From: Dipylidium caninum
Taxonomy: Eukaryota > Platyhelminthes > Cestoda > Cyclophyllidea > Dipylidiidae
Length of the DNA stretch: 64,000 nt
Direction of reading: 5' to 3'
Assembly: GCA_017562135.1 (NCBI GenBank)
Contig: QEYB01000841.1
Location: forward strand, 372,001-436,000
A program made the position numbers and the translations under genes. Each line of letters starts with the position of its first letter. Position 1 is the first letter of the stretch. This document shows positions 12,150-25,900 of this stretch, piece by piece. The notes under the pieces were generated by a model. That model had not been told where the DNA came from. It saw only the letters and a list, made by a program, of their open reading frames with translations, and did not search any database.

Positions 12150-13110
12150 GGCGTCCACTGGCATCTACGACTTTCTTTCAACGACTGGTCAAGTCGTATA
12201 TACCTTATTTTTATAAGTTGTAAACAAATCACAGTCTTTATCTAAAGCCAGTTTGGTTAGAGTATTTTGATTTTCTCGTAAAAAAATGCATTTTAATTCC
12301 GAAAGGCGTAATAATCTGTTTGGTTTGGTGAAACGTCATATTATAGGGAAGTTGTTTGCTCTGTGAAAAGGCATGGAAGCTTCATGTGGTCGTCGTGCAT
12401 TTCCATCATGCAGTAACATTGCTGCTGCGACGATTGGGCACGGCTGGTTGTCTTTTTCTCATAAGCTTCCTGCCATCCGTGACAGCCATTTCACTGCAAT
12501 TTGACTCCGCCTCTGATATGGTTTCGCCTGGTTGTAAAAAGGCAGGAGAAATGGATCACTCCTTGGCCATTCGACCGTATGCTAACTATGATGTTTCTTT
12601 GATGAACTTTCGGCTTAGCGGTGTGTCCTGGGGCTGCGTTCTTGCCCACTCCTTTGCTTGATGATTTAGTGTAAAAACGGCGACCGTCGTGTATTGCGAA
12701 GGAAGCAGCCAAGCAACAGTTGCATCGTCTGTTCGTGCGGTCGGCATATACGTTGGACACAGCCGTTACCGTTTGGCTAGTTCATAATTTAGACCCTAGT
12801 TTAAGAATAATTTTCAGTTTGGAATGAATTCCTCAAGCGTCCTTAATTTCGCCTCGTCATCTACATTGGCCGGGTGATCTTCCTCGAGGCGCCTTGACGA
12901 TGCTCGAATTACCAGAACGAAATATCCGAAACCAAAGTCTAACATATTTTCTTGATCAGTTGATCCTTTTCCGAAAGTCTGAGTGATGTATCTTAAAGAA
13001 GGTTAAATTGCGTTATAAGTCTTTTTCAACTAGTAGGCAAGAAGATTTTCCATCAGGATTTCGGCGAAAAATAAAATTAAATGGCATAAGAACATAGAAA
13101 ACTTTATGAA
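12150..13110 (+). repeat. Dispersed repeat A, copy 2 (diverged)
   Basis: This is the second copy of the element at about 490-1560, in the same orientation. Shared blocks run in order over roughly 1 kb with many substitutions and indels. Near 12700-12800 the text (CGTCTGTTCGTGCGGTCGGC, then AGTTCATAATTTAGACCC) parallels 1165-1240 closely. No coding sequence is conserved between copies. The boundaries are approximate. Confidence 0.6.
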
Positions 13111-14879
13111 ATGAGCAAGAAGAGTACCTCTCTCAGTCACAATTGAATAGAGAAGAGGCAGAATCACCTGTTTCATAGTTTCAAACCTAATGGAAGATCG
13201 CCTTGTGTAAATACACATGCTTCAATGACAAGTATATTTAATTAATGCATTATAAATGAGTACGAGGTGAAGGAGCATGTCGCCGTCCTGTTTATCATCC
13301 CAGTGGGCAGAATGGTTTCCTTCTTATTCAGCCTCACCATTGACAGAGCATTTTCTCCCCTTTCCTTGAATTAAGAGGGATCCTCCGACAAGCCTCACCC
13401 TCTGACGAAGACCCAAATTGCCTTATGACCGACCCGAAGCCCACTTCCGCCGAGGAAAGAGGATCCAAACGTCGATTTCGGGCGTCTCCTAAACCTAACG
13501 GGTCCGCTTGGCCAAACTCAACGAGGTCTCCATGTTTCAGCATTCCACACTCGCTCCACGGCATTCATTGCGTAACAAGCGCGGAGATGAAAATACCCAA
13601 GTAGAAGGGATTTTCACCTGCACCTCGTCGACACCATTTCCAAGGCGCGTTTCAGCTACCCGACTCTTGTTTCCCGTGTAATTTTTGCCGCGTTTAATGA
13701 AAGGGATTCGTGCTTTTTTGGATTCTCATTTTGCGCTCCTCAACTTCTTGGCGAGTAATTTACTCGGGCTTGAGTGCGTCTGCTAAAAATGCCATAAGGC
13801 ATTTACTCTGCAATGGCCTCTGGGGAGTTGGAGAAATCTCCAAAAGGAGGACCTAGAACTCCACCTCTCATCAGGAGATATTTTCGCCAAGTCAAAGACT
13901 ACCAGGTTGCCTCTCTGCTCTCTCTGTTGTTAACTCATCATCTCTTCTCTGGCAATAAACGTTCTCAGGTGCTACTTTGCTCTGTGGCAGGAAGAATGGT
14001 CAGAGAATTGTCAATCTTAACTTTTGACATCGGTTGAATAAGTGGTCATGGTTGGAGGTGGGAGAGGTGTCATCGGGATCGCCGGGGACGCAGCGATTAT
14101 GTGAAGACACCGCGGTAACGTGAGACGAGTGGAGATGTCGACAAACACAAATAGGCAGCGGCATTATCCGGTGGAACCACTTGTCCTAGTTTTGCGGTGC
14201 TCCTACTCTTCGAGGTGAGACGGTGTGGAACTAAAACAGGAATGACTGAGGCGTTGGCGGATCTTCGACTAGTCCACAGTTTCACCAAAGAGGACTCACC
14301 TCTAGATCCCTCGTAAGCAACTCACTTTGCCTGCCAGACTTTCTTTTCTTGACTCTTAAAAGGGATTTTTAGATGGCTGATGCGCGGCAGCAATTGGATG
14401 GGTGACTATGTAGTCTTGGAATTTACTCGCCTTTTTGCGGTTGGATCCATGACTCCTGGTGCAAATTTCGCTTGTAGGTGTGAGCCACGTGGATAAATTC
14501 CACGTCACACGCAGAGCTTGTTAATGACAGGCTGAGTTTATCACAGGTCAACGCCGCGTCTCCAGGCGCCAATCGAGGCCGATCTCTCTACACACGACGC
14601 ATTCAGACGCAACTGCACGGATATTTGGTAAACAGACGAATAGAAAACGACGGGCTTTGACACGATGCTGGTAAGTCGTCAACGGCTGCAAGACTTCGTC
14701 TTCCCCACTGCAGCAGTCCTCGTAAATCTCATTTTTATCTGCAAATGCGAAACCTGCGCTCGTCCTTCTAGTAGTTTCATACATCCCAGGGACAGGAATT
14801 TTGCCATTTGATGCTTCAGTGTATGCTTTCTTTCCTGTCCCGGGGCCATTTGTCACTGGTTGCAATTCCTTAATTACAG
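13111..14879. other. Region upstream of GALK2; first exon(s) not found
   Basis: The recognised galactokinase sequence begins at an internal acceptor at 14880, so at least one 5' exon carrying the start codon should lie in or beyond this stretch. No short ATG-containing exon could be assigned with confidence. No other gene was seen. Confidence 0.4.
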
Positions 14880-17800
14880 CCGGGATACAACGTCTTTGAG
14901 GAAGATGCGACCACTAAAAGGCTGAGTGCTCTGCTAGTGGAGAGGTGTCCTGAGCTTCAACGGTGCGAATTTGTCGTCAGGGCTCCAGGTCGCGTTAATC
15001 TTATCGGTATGTAACCCAACCATAGGCGGGGAGGATAGAAATGGTAGCAACATGAGTGCTTTCGTAACAGGCTGCACATTCACGTGTTGGCCGGAGGAAT
15101 CGGCTTGTGTGATCACAGAGTCATTCATTAATTTATTTCCGCCCTAATTTTTCCGTGCTTGGTCTGATTCGAAGTGCCCGTCAATTTAACATCTTAGTCA
15201 TGAATAAAACCCACGAACTTAAAAGACACTAACAAAAATTTCGACGTTTTTGCCTTGGTGGCTGCCTTTCTATACGGGCAGTTCGGAGTCGAGTGCCTAT
15301 TTTTTCCCTTCTACTCGGTCTCCAATCGCAAGCCGTGAGGTTTCGTTTGTTCAGAAGCCCCAATCGCCCACAATAGTCACCGCGTCGAGGTAAATAGCGT
15401 ACATCTGTGCAATTCGGTTAACTGGGACGACAACCTACTTATGTAAATTAAAGTATCATACGACTCCCCTGGAGCATTTATCTTACTAGTCTATTTTTAA
15501 CGCACAATCCAACTTGTAAAATCACAATGAAAGAGTTGAAAGGAGGCATCTCGCGTTGGCGACATGACAGCATGAGTAGGAGATCATTGGCATGGCGGGT
15601 TTTAATTAGTCTAAGCCGTAAGAAAATTACGGATTGGCGGCTATGTATAACGATTTCGGTTAATAGATATAAACGCTACTTAGATAAGTTGTCCTCGACA
15701 GTAGAGTACGCAAATTGTGACATTTCGCGCAAAGGAGAAAGTGGAGAAGCCTCGTCCGATTATTGCCGTGGGCGAAGTACACCAGTTATGCTTTGTAGGT
15801 GAGCACATCGACTACAGCGGTTACGCTGTGCTCCCCATGGCACTCAGACAAGCTGTGTACATTGCCGTGGCCAGTCTTCCAAACACATTCTCGAGGGACT
15901 ATTAAAATTCTTTCAGAGAACGTCGAGTTTGAGTGAGTAGTGGAGTTAATACGACACGTCGTGAGTTGATGTCTTTCGTTGACAGACAAATTCTTTTTAG
16001 TCAGTACACATCAGGTATCGCGATGCGCTGCAGTTTGCTTGCGGGGTCTCCCTCCCCTATCAAATGGTACCATTACGTCCTCTGTGGACTGCGAGGCTTT
16101 TACGACTACGCAATTCAGCACTTTTCCGTGAGTTTAACCGCAAATATCACATTTTCCGCCTCCCTAAAGGACCTGGGTCCAATGAACTAACTGGGCAATA
16201 TATGTAACTTTCTCCGAGTTATTCAAGGCGCGTTTAAAGCCAGGCTCAAGACCGAGTTGTTTCACACTTTCTCTCCACGCTATTGTCGAATAAGTGGGTT
16301 TACAATGCATAGATGTGCTTATCACGGTTTAAATTGCACGGAGCTTCGTTTTTCACCATAGCGCTGGCCTCAGTCGAAAGCCATATCAGGAAATTTGAGG
16401 AGCTGTTGAGCTACACCTCACTAAAACGTATACGATGCGGTCGTCTAAGGGCTTGTTAGTTCATCGCCACCGGATATACATTAGACGAGGGTTAAAAAAA
16501 GGAATGCTTGTCTAGACCCGTCCCACCTTGTTCAAGAACTCAGACACTCACTTGTTAACGATCCAAGTTGGTACATCGTTCCATATACGTCTGGTACGGA
16601 AATGACCGGGTCGTTTAATTAAAATTCTTCAAATACTTTCTTAACAAGGCGTTATTTAGTTTTCCTGGGGCAAATTATCTGACAGTTGACCTGAGAATCT
16701 TAATGAAGTGAGTTATGTTGCCATTTACCCATTTTCTACACAGAATTGGGTTTTCCCCTCACTGTGCCTTTTGGTGGGATACGGAGACGATCCGGCCTAC
16801 CTACCAATGAGTGCCGGATTGTCGAGCAGTAGTGCCCTCGTCGTCGCCTCAGCCATGGCTGTTATGCGAGCCTCCCACACGTCAATCGAAGCAGTTAGTT
16901 GTCCTTTCATAAGTCATTTGTAATAACTAACTTCCTTACCTTTATCTGGCGGCTTATCACCGTTGCAAAGGGTGATAAGCTCCCCTTTCCTCTACTAGTT
17001 CTCAGAGTGAAATTGACTTAACAAAACGAAAAGCTTGGACAGGAAATGTTTTTACCTGTTATTTATCACAATCGTTTTCACTCGTATAAACATCTTGCAC
17101 TATGGCATTTACAGTGCCTTCAAATCATATAAACAATGCAGGACCTGGTAGCCAGAAGCCGAAATTCTAGAATTCCTCGAGGGTCAAGATTCTCATAAAT
17201 GGGCAGAGTAACATGCTTTTTTGAGAGTTTCTCTCGTATTGGTTAACTTAAGAAAAAGTAGAAACTAAATTTGACAGTCCATTTGAGTAAATATACTTAA
17301 ACTGTTCAAATATTTCACATTGAGTCGGTACTCAATAATATGCAAAATCATATTCACCAATTTACTAATACATGTTACTTAAGTTATTTCAGTAGGACAC
17401 CGTAAATTACTTGCTGATCATCGTTTTCCGAAGTTGGGGTCGGCGCGAAAATATCAGACGAGTACCCCGAAGAGGGATGGGCTAATTTGATTTGTGCTAA
17501 CTCAATTGGGTTTTTTTCCCAATTCCTCATTCCTCGGTTTCATTACAGACCTTGTTAGCTGACATCTGCGCGAAATGCGAAACTATGGTAGGAACCCAAG
17601 GTGGTGGAATGGATCAGGCGGCTTGTCTGCTCGCAAACTCCTCGGTAAATAACCTTTCTTGTTTCGGGCGATCCCATTCCATGCATAGAGAACCCCGTCA
17701 CTAACGCGGGGATAGGCGAGACAACATTCGCAGACTAGATCTTATGTGACAAAGTCATAAAAACTGAGTGTTTATAACTCGAAAAGTACCAAAACAATAC

Positions 17801-20800
17801 CACTCACAACGTGAATGAACATTTGTGCTACCTCCCATCTGAAAAGACTGGACTCAAGCGTCTGGGATGATATTCACCTAAAACTTGCGCCTCTCATGAC
17901 CAAAGTACCATAAGAATAATGATGACTGGGTGGGAGAACGAGGCGGAGGGCAGCAGGCATAACCACAAATTACTATTTCTCCTGATCGCCACGATTAAGC
18001 ACTGCTCTCTACCCCTTTTGCATACTTATCATGATTAACTCTATATTGCGGTAGCTAAGTGAATAAAAGTGTCATCTTCAATGACAGGCGATCCTGATTG
18101 AATTCACGCAGCCAACTCTCAAAACAGAGCCGGTGAATATACCGAAAGGTGGCGTTTTTTGTGTAGCCGACTCTGGAGCCCGTCTCAACAAGGCCGCCAC
18201 ACCGGACTACAACACTCGTGTGGCACAATGCAGGGAGGCTGCCCAAGTAATTACTCTGTTTCCATGGTTTCGTCTACTTAAAAGTGAAACTTTACTGCTT
18301 GTCAGGGGACAGAAGTAAAATGGATGACTAAGTGGAGGACGATGGGGCAAAAGAACGAGTAAATCCGCCTCCGCTCTTAAGATATAATTAATTACCTACG
18401 TCCTCCATTTTTATGGGCGAAATCTTAAATCACAATGTAGTCTGCATCTCCAATCTAACTGGCCACCTTCTTTTTGCCTCCACACTGTGTAGATTTTGTT
18501 AAATCGTCTCAAGATCGCGCAAGATGTGAATGCAGGGAAGGTGACTCTCAGAGATGCACAAGAGGGGTACCGTAAATCTCAGCCAGGTCAAATGCTTGGT
18601 CTCGGGTCACCGTTTGACGTCGCCTTTCCAGGAGACCTCGGTAAGATGTTCACGAGTCGACGGTGTCTGGTAGAGATGAGGAAAATTGGCGGGATTAGAA
18701 GACTCAGACTGCCAGAGTTAATCAAAAATTCGTAAATCATGGCATTAATACTAAAATGCACGGGTCTACTCCTACGGTGACATTTCCATCCCGGACTGAT
18801 TTACGATAGCGAATTAAGACTAGACCGAGGAAAAGGGTGGCAACGAGACGGGGGATAAAGGTGTAAGAGATGATTCGTAGTAAATATTTTCACTCCCTAA
18901 TGATTAATGGGACTTAAGAGCTTCGCATCCGTAATATACCTCAGGTCCGAATAAATAATTAACAGCCACGGATGCAACGCTAATGATAGTCTGGGGCGTT
19001 TAAATCCACATTTCCCGACAGTGGGACCGAGTGAGCGGTTGCATTGGAGGTCCCGAGGATGGGGTGGTGCTCTTTACGCCCCTCTTACGCAGCCTCGCAA
19101 TCCCCATTCAGCGGTCTGCTTACCTCGTGGCCACTGAAACGGACGAATGGGAGCATCCGAACTGATCCGAGTCGGGCAGCTTGTCCGAGACACACTAATT
19201 ACATTCCTGGCTGGTAAAAATATCGCAGACATCACATTCCGACTTCAAAAGTGTACGAGTGGAGGCTCTAGACTAGGAACTTTGGACAGCCTAGGCATTT
19301 ACACCATTTTTGCCTTCTTCTGTGCCCACCACGCCCAAAGTACCACGTGCTGCTTTCCTAGTCACTTTAACCTTCGCCATTAGTCAAATGACAGGCAAAA
19401 AAAGAATAAATACATAGATATACAGGGAAGAAGTAGGAGAAGAGGAAGTTTGACACGATCACGATGACGGCGAAAGTGAAGTTGTGTACCACTTGACCTT
19501 TGCGAGGGGGACGGGAAAGTTATCGTCCTACTGATGGTGCGTGATGCGTTGGAGACTGGGCAGACGATGGGGCGCAGGTCACTCCAATCCAAGCCGAGTG
19601 CTGTGACAGTCACCAGCACGCAGCGGTCCACCGCCCAACAGGAAGCTACACTTCCGATCTGCCCAGGAAGAATTTCTCATCCCACGAGGTCGTGTTCAGG
19701 TCGAGAAAAAGTAGAAAGTCCACTGACTTTTGAGTCAACTAAACTGCCGTCTTTGTGTCAGTCTGCTACGTTATTTGTCTAAATTGAATTTGTTTTTTTT
19801 TGCCTTGTTACGCGTCATTTCCGCTTTGTTTCTTCAGAAGAATGAAGTAAATCGGGCTCCGTCTCACCCGAGTTTTGTTCCTTGTTGTCCGCGGTCATAG
19901 CGGTAGAAAGGGATAGGTCGAGGCAGTTGAATAGCTCGATGAGTCCACAGGAGAGCACAAGTAGGAAAGAAAGGTGCAGAGGGCGGAGGAAAGGGGAAGG
20001 ATGGCTTGCAAACAGTACACTACCACTGATGTAATCAACATGTGAGGCTCTAATTTACGTTTTGTTATCGAGATTCGTGTTTTGCGTCTTAAGACCGGGC
20101 GTGTTGCCTGTAACCTCCATCGCCGCGCTCCAGAGTCCTCTTCCACCCATCGTGTTTAGCCTCGCCCCATCTGGCCGAGCTCCACTCGGCCAAGATGGGG
20201 GTATTCGGTCACGGCGCCAAGCGAAAGTGCATGTGATCGCCACTTTGGCGGCCGAGGAACATAGTACGGCAGTAAATTACGGCGAAGTCGAGCCCCGTGC
20301 CACAGATCCGGTGTTTTATTTACACACTTAAAAATGTACCCTAAAACACAATTCACGCCCATATTCATATCATCATTGAACTATTTCACTAGGCAGAAGT
20401 GTTCTCGCCCGTCGCGTTAGGCATTGTTATTCCGAGGCGCAACGAGTTCTTGAGTTTGCACGACTCTGTGCACAACCGACAAGCGTTGAGAAGGACAGAG
20501 CTGATGAGGAAGAAATTCTTCGACGCATGGGAGAACTAATGAACGCTAGTCATGAGTCCTGCCGCGATCTGTACGACTGTTCTTGCCCTGAACTCGATCT
20601 TCTAGTTCAGATTTGTCGGTATGTTTGACGTATGTTTGTGGTTCGTCACGACTATTGCGAGGGCTTTTCCGTTCATTTAACTGCATAAGACGGTACTAAA
20701 TTGTCATCTCCGCGCCAGGAGTCGTCAGTCTAATTTTCTGCATTTGTCAGAAGAGTAGGAAGGCCCCTGAGAGACAATTGGAGCCTTTTACCGCACAATA

Positions 20801-22963
20801 GTCGCCAGTTATTCGAGGGGATGCCTTTCCTTGACCACATTGTTAGGCCTTCATTCGGTGGATAAACCGCTGACTTGATGTGACCAAGTGAAATGGTAGC
20901 CTTTTTACGCAGATTATCCCGAAGGATGAAGGCATGAACTGTCACTTGCAAAAGGGGAAATGAAGTCAGTGACTGGCGGTATGATGCTCCTCTTGATTAA
21001 CTGAAAGCGAGAACACAGTGTTAATGTCACGTCATTTCGCATCTGCACTATTCTCTCTTGTCATTCCTCGCCTTATATATTTCTTTCTCTCTCTCTGGCA
21101 CTTCTGTAAATGTCCCTATTGCCATCCCGGTTAACCCGATCTGAATGGCCAAGTATAAAATGTAATAAGGAAAGGAAAGTTGGTGGAGCCCAGATGGAGT
21201 ACGAAGATGAGGACTTGAACAGAAGGCTATGCTACTTCCTAAACCGTCCTTTCAACCGTCGCTCAATAGACGGTTCCAGGAGGAATCGAGAATCAGATCC
21301 TATCATTATTATTGAGCGAAGGTTATCGTTTTCATAATAAGCTTGCATGTACTGACACGTTGCGCGTGGCACGGAGTGACAATTCAAAAGTGCCTCCTCA
21401 CTGTCTTCCCCAAGAAAAATACTCTGAAAATGGGAGCGCCTATGAGCAATCTTCAATTTTCACACATTTTTCGCCAGGTCACTTCGTAGGGTGGATTGTC
21501 CTAACCGAAACAGTAATGTAGGTCGTCATAGAGCTTAATGGGTAATAATGGGGGTCCTGCCATCTAGTTCCGTAGTTCCCCACACATGAGTACTGCGTGC
21601 TACTTAAATATTTGTATAAGTAGTGTGTGCATTTGCGGTTAAAGTCTCATGACAGGATTGGATTTAGGTCAGCCACGTACGTCTAATATTATATCTCATC
21701 GCTTGCCTTTTACTGACGCATTCAATGCATCGCTTACACTAATACTTAGAACATCCTGGAAACACAACACGGTTAAATAGATTTGTCACTCCTAACCACG
21801 TCTATTTGATAACTGGTCATCAAGAGTTCTTTTGTAAAGGGAAAAGTTTGGCGCCGCCCTTGCGTTGTCCACACCTCCACGTTGTCTTACCTTTGTCACT
21901 TCAAATAAACTTGATACCATAAGTCATATGTGGTTAACGTAACACTGCCAGCCGGACGTCAGTGATGGCGAGATTTCATCGCCTTGGCATTTCGACTGAA
22001 GCGAGAGCAGTAAGTTCTGCGGGACCGCGATTGGTGGTTGAGTCACCTGCGATGGACGGTGATTGCCTAGAAAAAAAGAAATCTCCCCAAATGCGCAATT
22101 TAACTCTAATTGGAGAATGTGGCTCCGTCACCCTCACCTGCGCCCCTTTGGTTCTGCTCTATTTCCGCTCGTGCCAGTCGGTGGCGGTGGGTTCACAGAA
22201 TGTAGTAAATTCTTGATAGATTTACATTTGTCTTGAAGGTTTACGCCTCGTGAATTGACAACCCTCATTTTTACAAGCCCAAAAAGCGGGGTCCGCACAA
22301 TGCCACCTCATGAAGTTTGTCCACCCACCTTTATTTATGGCATCTACAAGATCAACTGAATTTCGTGGTCTGAATAGTGCGGTCTGGTGCCGTTTTCTAA
22401 AATGATCACATTGTGGAATTTTAGACAAAACACGTATAAATAGTAGACAGAAATGGTTTAAAACAAGGGCGGTAGTGAACCAGTGGTTGGATCGAACAAT
22501 CTCCCCGGGCGTGGCAGGGCGAGGCGAGGCGGTGAGATTTATGAGAGTCTGGAGAGAAGTGAACAAAAAGAGTGTAAAAAAGTTGGGGGTCAGTTGTCAG
22601 CGAAGTTGATGTCAACGTCGGCGAACCCACGTAGAGCTTGATGGGGCCATGTACATAAACAACGATGGGCGAAATATTTGTGCAGTAGTCTCATAGCCTC
22701 AAAGACTTTCAACGCAAAAGAATAACGCAACATTCCACTCTTAATTACCGCTTTGCAGATCGGCCGGCAGCTATGGAAGCCGGCTGACAGGCGCTGGTTG
22801 GGGAGGCTGTGTCGTCTCCTTGGTTCCCGAAGACCGCATTCAGGATTTCCAGGAGACCGTTGCGAAGTTGTACTACCAAACGACCGCAGATGCTCTTTCA
22901 GGGCGGCTCTTCTTCACACATCCCGGAAGGGCGGCTGGATTCATCGAAATTTCCCGTCGCTGA
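14880..22963 (+). CDS. GALK2: GALK2-type galactokinase (GHMP kinase), incomplete model
   Basis: Family role: ATP-dependent phosphorylation of N-acetylgalactosamine or galactose at C1 in the cytosol. Recognised exons: 14880-15006, 15799-15932, 16032-16131, 16744-16893, 17549-17644, 18088-18246, 18493-18640, 20397-20618 and 22759-22963 (stop 22961-22963). Motifs in order: signature GRVNLIGEHIDYSGYAVLP across exons 1/2 (GEHIDY.GY favours GALK2 over GALK1), phosphate-binding MSAGLSSSSALV, GTQGGGMDQAACL with the catalytic Asp, ADSGARLNKAAT, GELMNASHESCRDLY with CSCPELD, and the final GSRLTGAGWGGC. Active-site residues look intact. Problems: the start exon is missing; one exon between 18640 and 20397 (about 35 residues in the family) was not found; and exon 2 changes frame by one base near 15875-15890, between YIAVAS and IKILSENVEF. 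The break could be an assembly indel or a real mutation. Confidence 0.88.
16952..16980. repeat. Perfect inverted repeat in GALK2 intron
   Basis: GCTTATCACC (16952-16961) and GGTGATAAGC (16971-16980) form a 10-base-pair stem with a nine-base loop shortly after the exon ending at 16893. No function is assigned. Confidence 0.5.
20165..20200. repeat. GC-rich inverted repeat in GALK2 intron
   Basis: CCCCATCTGGCCGAG (20165-20179) pairs with CTCGGCCAAGATGGGG (20185-20200) with a single bulged base and a five-base loop, the most stable hairpin I noticed in the window. It lies about 200 bases before the exon starting at 20397. Its role is unknown. Confidence 0.55.
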
Positions 22964-25900
22964 CTTAATCTTCTCGCCAATCCATCCTCCTCACCTCGCT
23001 TTGCTACCATCAAAATAATAAGTTGTCACTTTGTTAAAGCTGATATCGGACGACGTGGGTGGATTTAGATTTAAGATATAGGCCCGAAAGACTTCTATTC
23101 CTCGGGGTTGTGACTTCAGGAAACGTCCTCCTGCATTATCAACCAGGTAACCAATTGATGAGTAGAATAGTAATTATTCGCCTTGTTAATGGGATTTATG
23201 TGGTGAAAGGTTGGGTGGGTGGGGGAACAAGAGCCGTAGAAACCCTCGCCGAGGTGTCTGTCGCTTTGATCTGTCATGCTAAGGCGGGAGGACTTGGCCA
23301 AGTAACTCGCCGAAAGGGTGCATGAGACGACATACTTTTGGGTACACGCAAACTGTCCCGTTGCAATTTTCTATCGAGAAACTAGCCTCCTCGGGCTAGT
23401 TTGACTGGTGTGCCAAAACCGCATGAATGCTGCCAGGTGATTCCCCGCCCTCAGGAACAGGGTTAAGAAGTGGTCCGAAAGTCCTCCACAGGTGAAGTAA
23501 TTCAGCTTGGGGTTAATCGGACTGGACAGAGTACAACAAGTGTCTCAATCGCGGTGGACAATAATGGCAAGCCATAATGACCAAGTGAATGTGAATGAAG
23601 AGGAAATTCCTATCAGAATTCAAGAAAACTCTCTATGGATTCGGATGGCGCAGACACCCAACCGAGGCCCCACTGCTCTCTCAGAGTCATCAACCTCTTC
23701 CAAATCGTCATCGCCTCTAAACTCCTCTCCACGTCAGTCTCTACCCTCACATTCTCGACTCCTCCTCCACATTAACGTTCCCACTTCGTTTACTTCTTCC
23801 ACGGACTTGAAGGATTCCAAGGAAAGGCAACGCCACTGCTATATGAGGAGTCGATTACGGCTGGCGCCAATCGCGATTCTTGCAAAATGCTATTTTGACA
23901 GTCCTACCTGTGTATCCAGCCCTCAAATTATACGCTAGTTTTCTTCTCGCCGTGAGGTCTGAGTCGCTTTCGTACTCCAGCCGGGGAGGGGAGGCTCTTG
24001 ACACTCCCTTGGCTCTTAAGCCTTCCGGATGACCATAACACCGATGCTGAGTCTCTCCAAAGTCTCATAGCTGTCTGACAGAAGGAACCCTAAAGACGGG
24101 AGTCTATTTAATCAAGCACAACAATAAGTCTTTTAACTTCTCTCGTCGTGTGTGCAAGGTGAGAGGTTTTCATGAAGGGTAATGACAGCAGTTTATGAAG
24201 CAGGTGGAGGCTTCCGCCTGCCAATGCACACCCAGAGCGGGAGGAAATGGGGCACGCCGAAAGGTCTGCTAAGTGCCGCTAATTGACGGTCTACTAGTTC
24301 CGGTGATAGAATAAACAGAAGAGTTCCTGCTCGCATAGAGAAGACCTCTTTGAGGCTTCCAGTAATCAGGTCAACAGCCTTGTTGTTGGTCCGAGGGACG
24401 AAAACACGACACATAAAGTGATTGTCTTTGTTCGCTCACTGAAAACACACATACACTCAAACATATACACACGTTTATTAGCCACGGGAGATTGAGTAAA
24501 GCCATGGTTTCTTTGTTCTCAGACAGTTGACCTCTTCAGGAGTTTGAGGAGGCAGTCTTCACCTTGCCTCCATTTCAACAGGATTTACCATGATAATAAA
24601 CCCAAAGGCATATATTTACTCACACTTGAGTCACTTAACATTTACATACGTGGCACTATGCAGCGGTGGAGTCACCTTTGTTGCCCTCACAAGTGACGCC
24701 TGTGCTCTGAATTGTCGTACCATTATCCCCCCCTTGGCGTAGACAACCACCCACACTAGTAGCTGGCAAAGATTGCTCACCGATTGTCAGTGAGAGTTGG
24801 CTCGGATCCTACTTTGCGTCAGAGTTCGTATTAGATGATTTAGTAACTTTTCCAAGTGACTTCAGCCAGTTACCAAAGAAGACGCGAGGATGTCGCACGA
24901 AAATTTTGGGTTTCCTCATCACCCCGAGTGAGACGGCTGTGAAATTGACTTGTCAAGGGGGTGGCAGTGGCTGCTAAAGCCTAACTAAACGAATTGCTTC
25001 TCTTATCTACGCAGGAGTATGGGGGGAAGAGGAAGAGGGAGACACGACTTTGTGAGGACTCAATTCACTGTAGTCGAGGGCATTTACCTTCCCTCGGTGA
25101 AATCTCTGCCAAGATGAGAGGCAGGAATGGATAAGACGAAATTTTTCACGGAACAAAAACAATTAGAGCTATCAGCGCAGTAAAGGAAAGAACAGGAGAG
25201 AGAAAAGGCTGAAGATGGATGTATTGGACTACACTCCCACCGACCTGATTAGTATCCAATCTTGTAACAAAACCTTGACAAAACAATCGTGAAGACTGCA
25301 AAGGAGAGGGCGGGGGATAAAAATGAAAGAGGACCGTGAGAAAATGGGTCACGAGGGTTGGGAGGGTATGAGGGTGGATATTTTCGTGCTGTGCTTCTTT
25401 TGGTGCGTTCACTGGTTCCGCCCACTAGCAGTTCAATGTCGGCACATCAGCGGTGTGCAAAACTCGGTAAACACAAGCTACCGAAGCACGCAAATTGTTT
25501 AATACACCTGTCCACTACAAGAGCACGTTTCGAGTTTCACCTACGCGATTCCCCTGTAGTGGAGAAAGGGGTTGAATTAGTCAGATGTCGCCAATCGCCT
25601 CAGTTGCGTGGATGGCGTTTGCGTTGCCGGCCTCGTTCTGAAACTCCCGGTGGTTTAGCCGCTTTGTTGCAAAAGTCGGTATCCTATTACCTCGTACAGT
25701 CCTGCTCAGACTTGTTGTAGGACTTCCAGCCACTGAGATTAAGCGGCGTCCACGCAGACCTCTGGGCTTTTCATCGCTTAAAAGTTGCTCCACTGGGCGC
25801 CTTTCCCGCTTCTCACTTGCCTCATTTTCACGAGGGAAGGTGGGAGACACATCGTTTCTGACGCAGTGTTATAAACATTCCACAGTTTCGTGGCCACTTA

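Noticed and set aside
23507..23938. Ser-rich 143-codon open frame
   Set aside because: Low complexity, no motif, non-ATG start and no clear splice borders.
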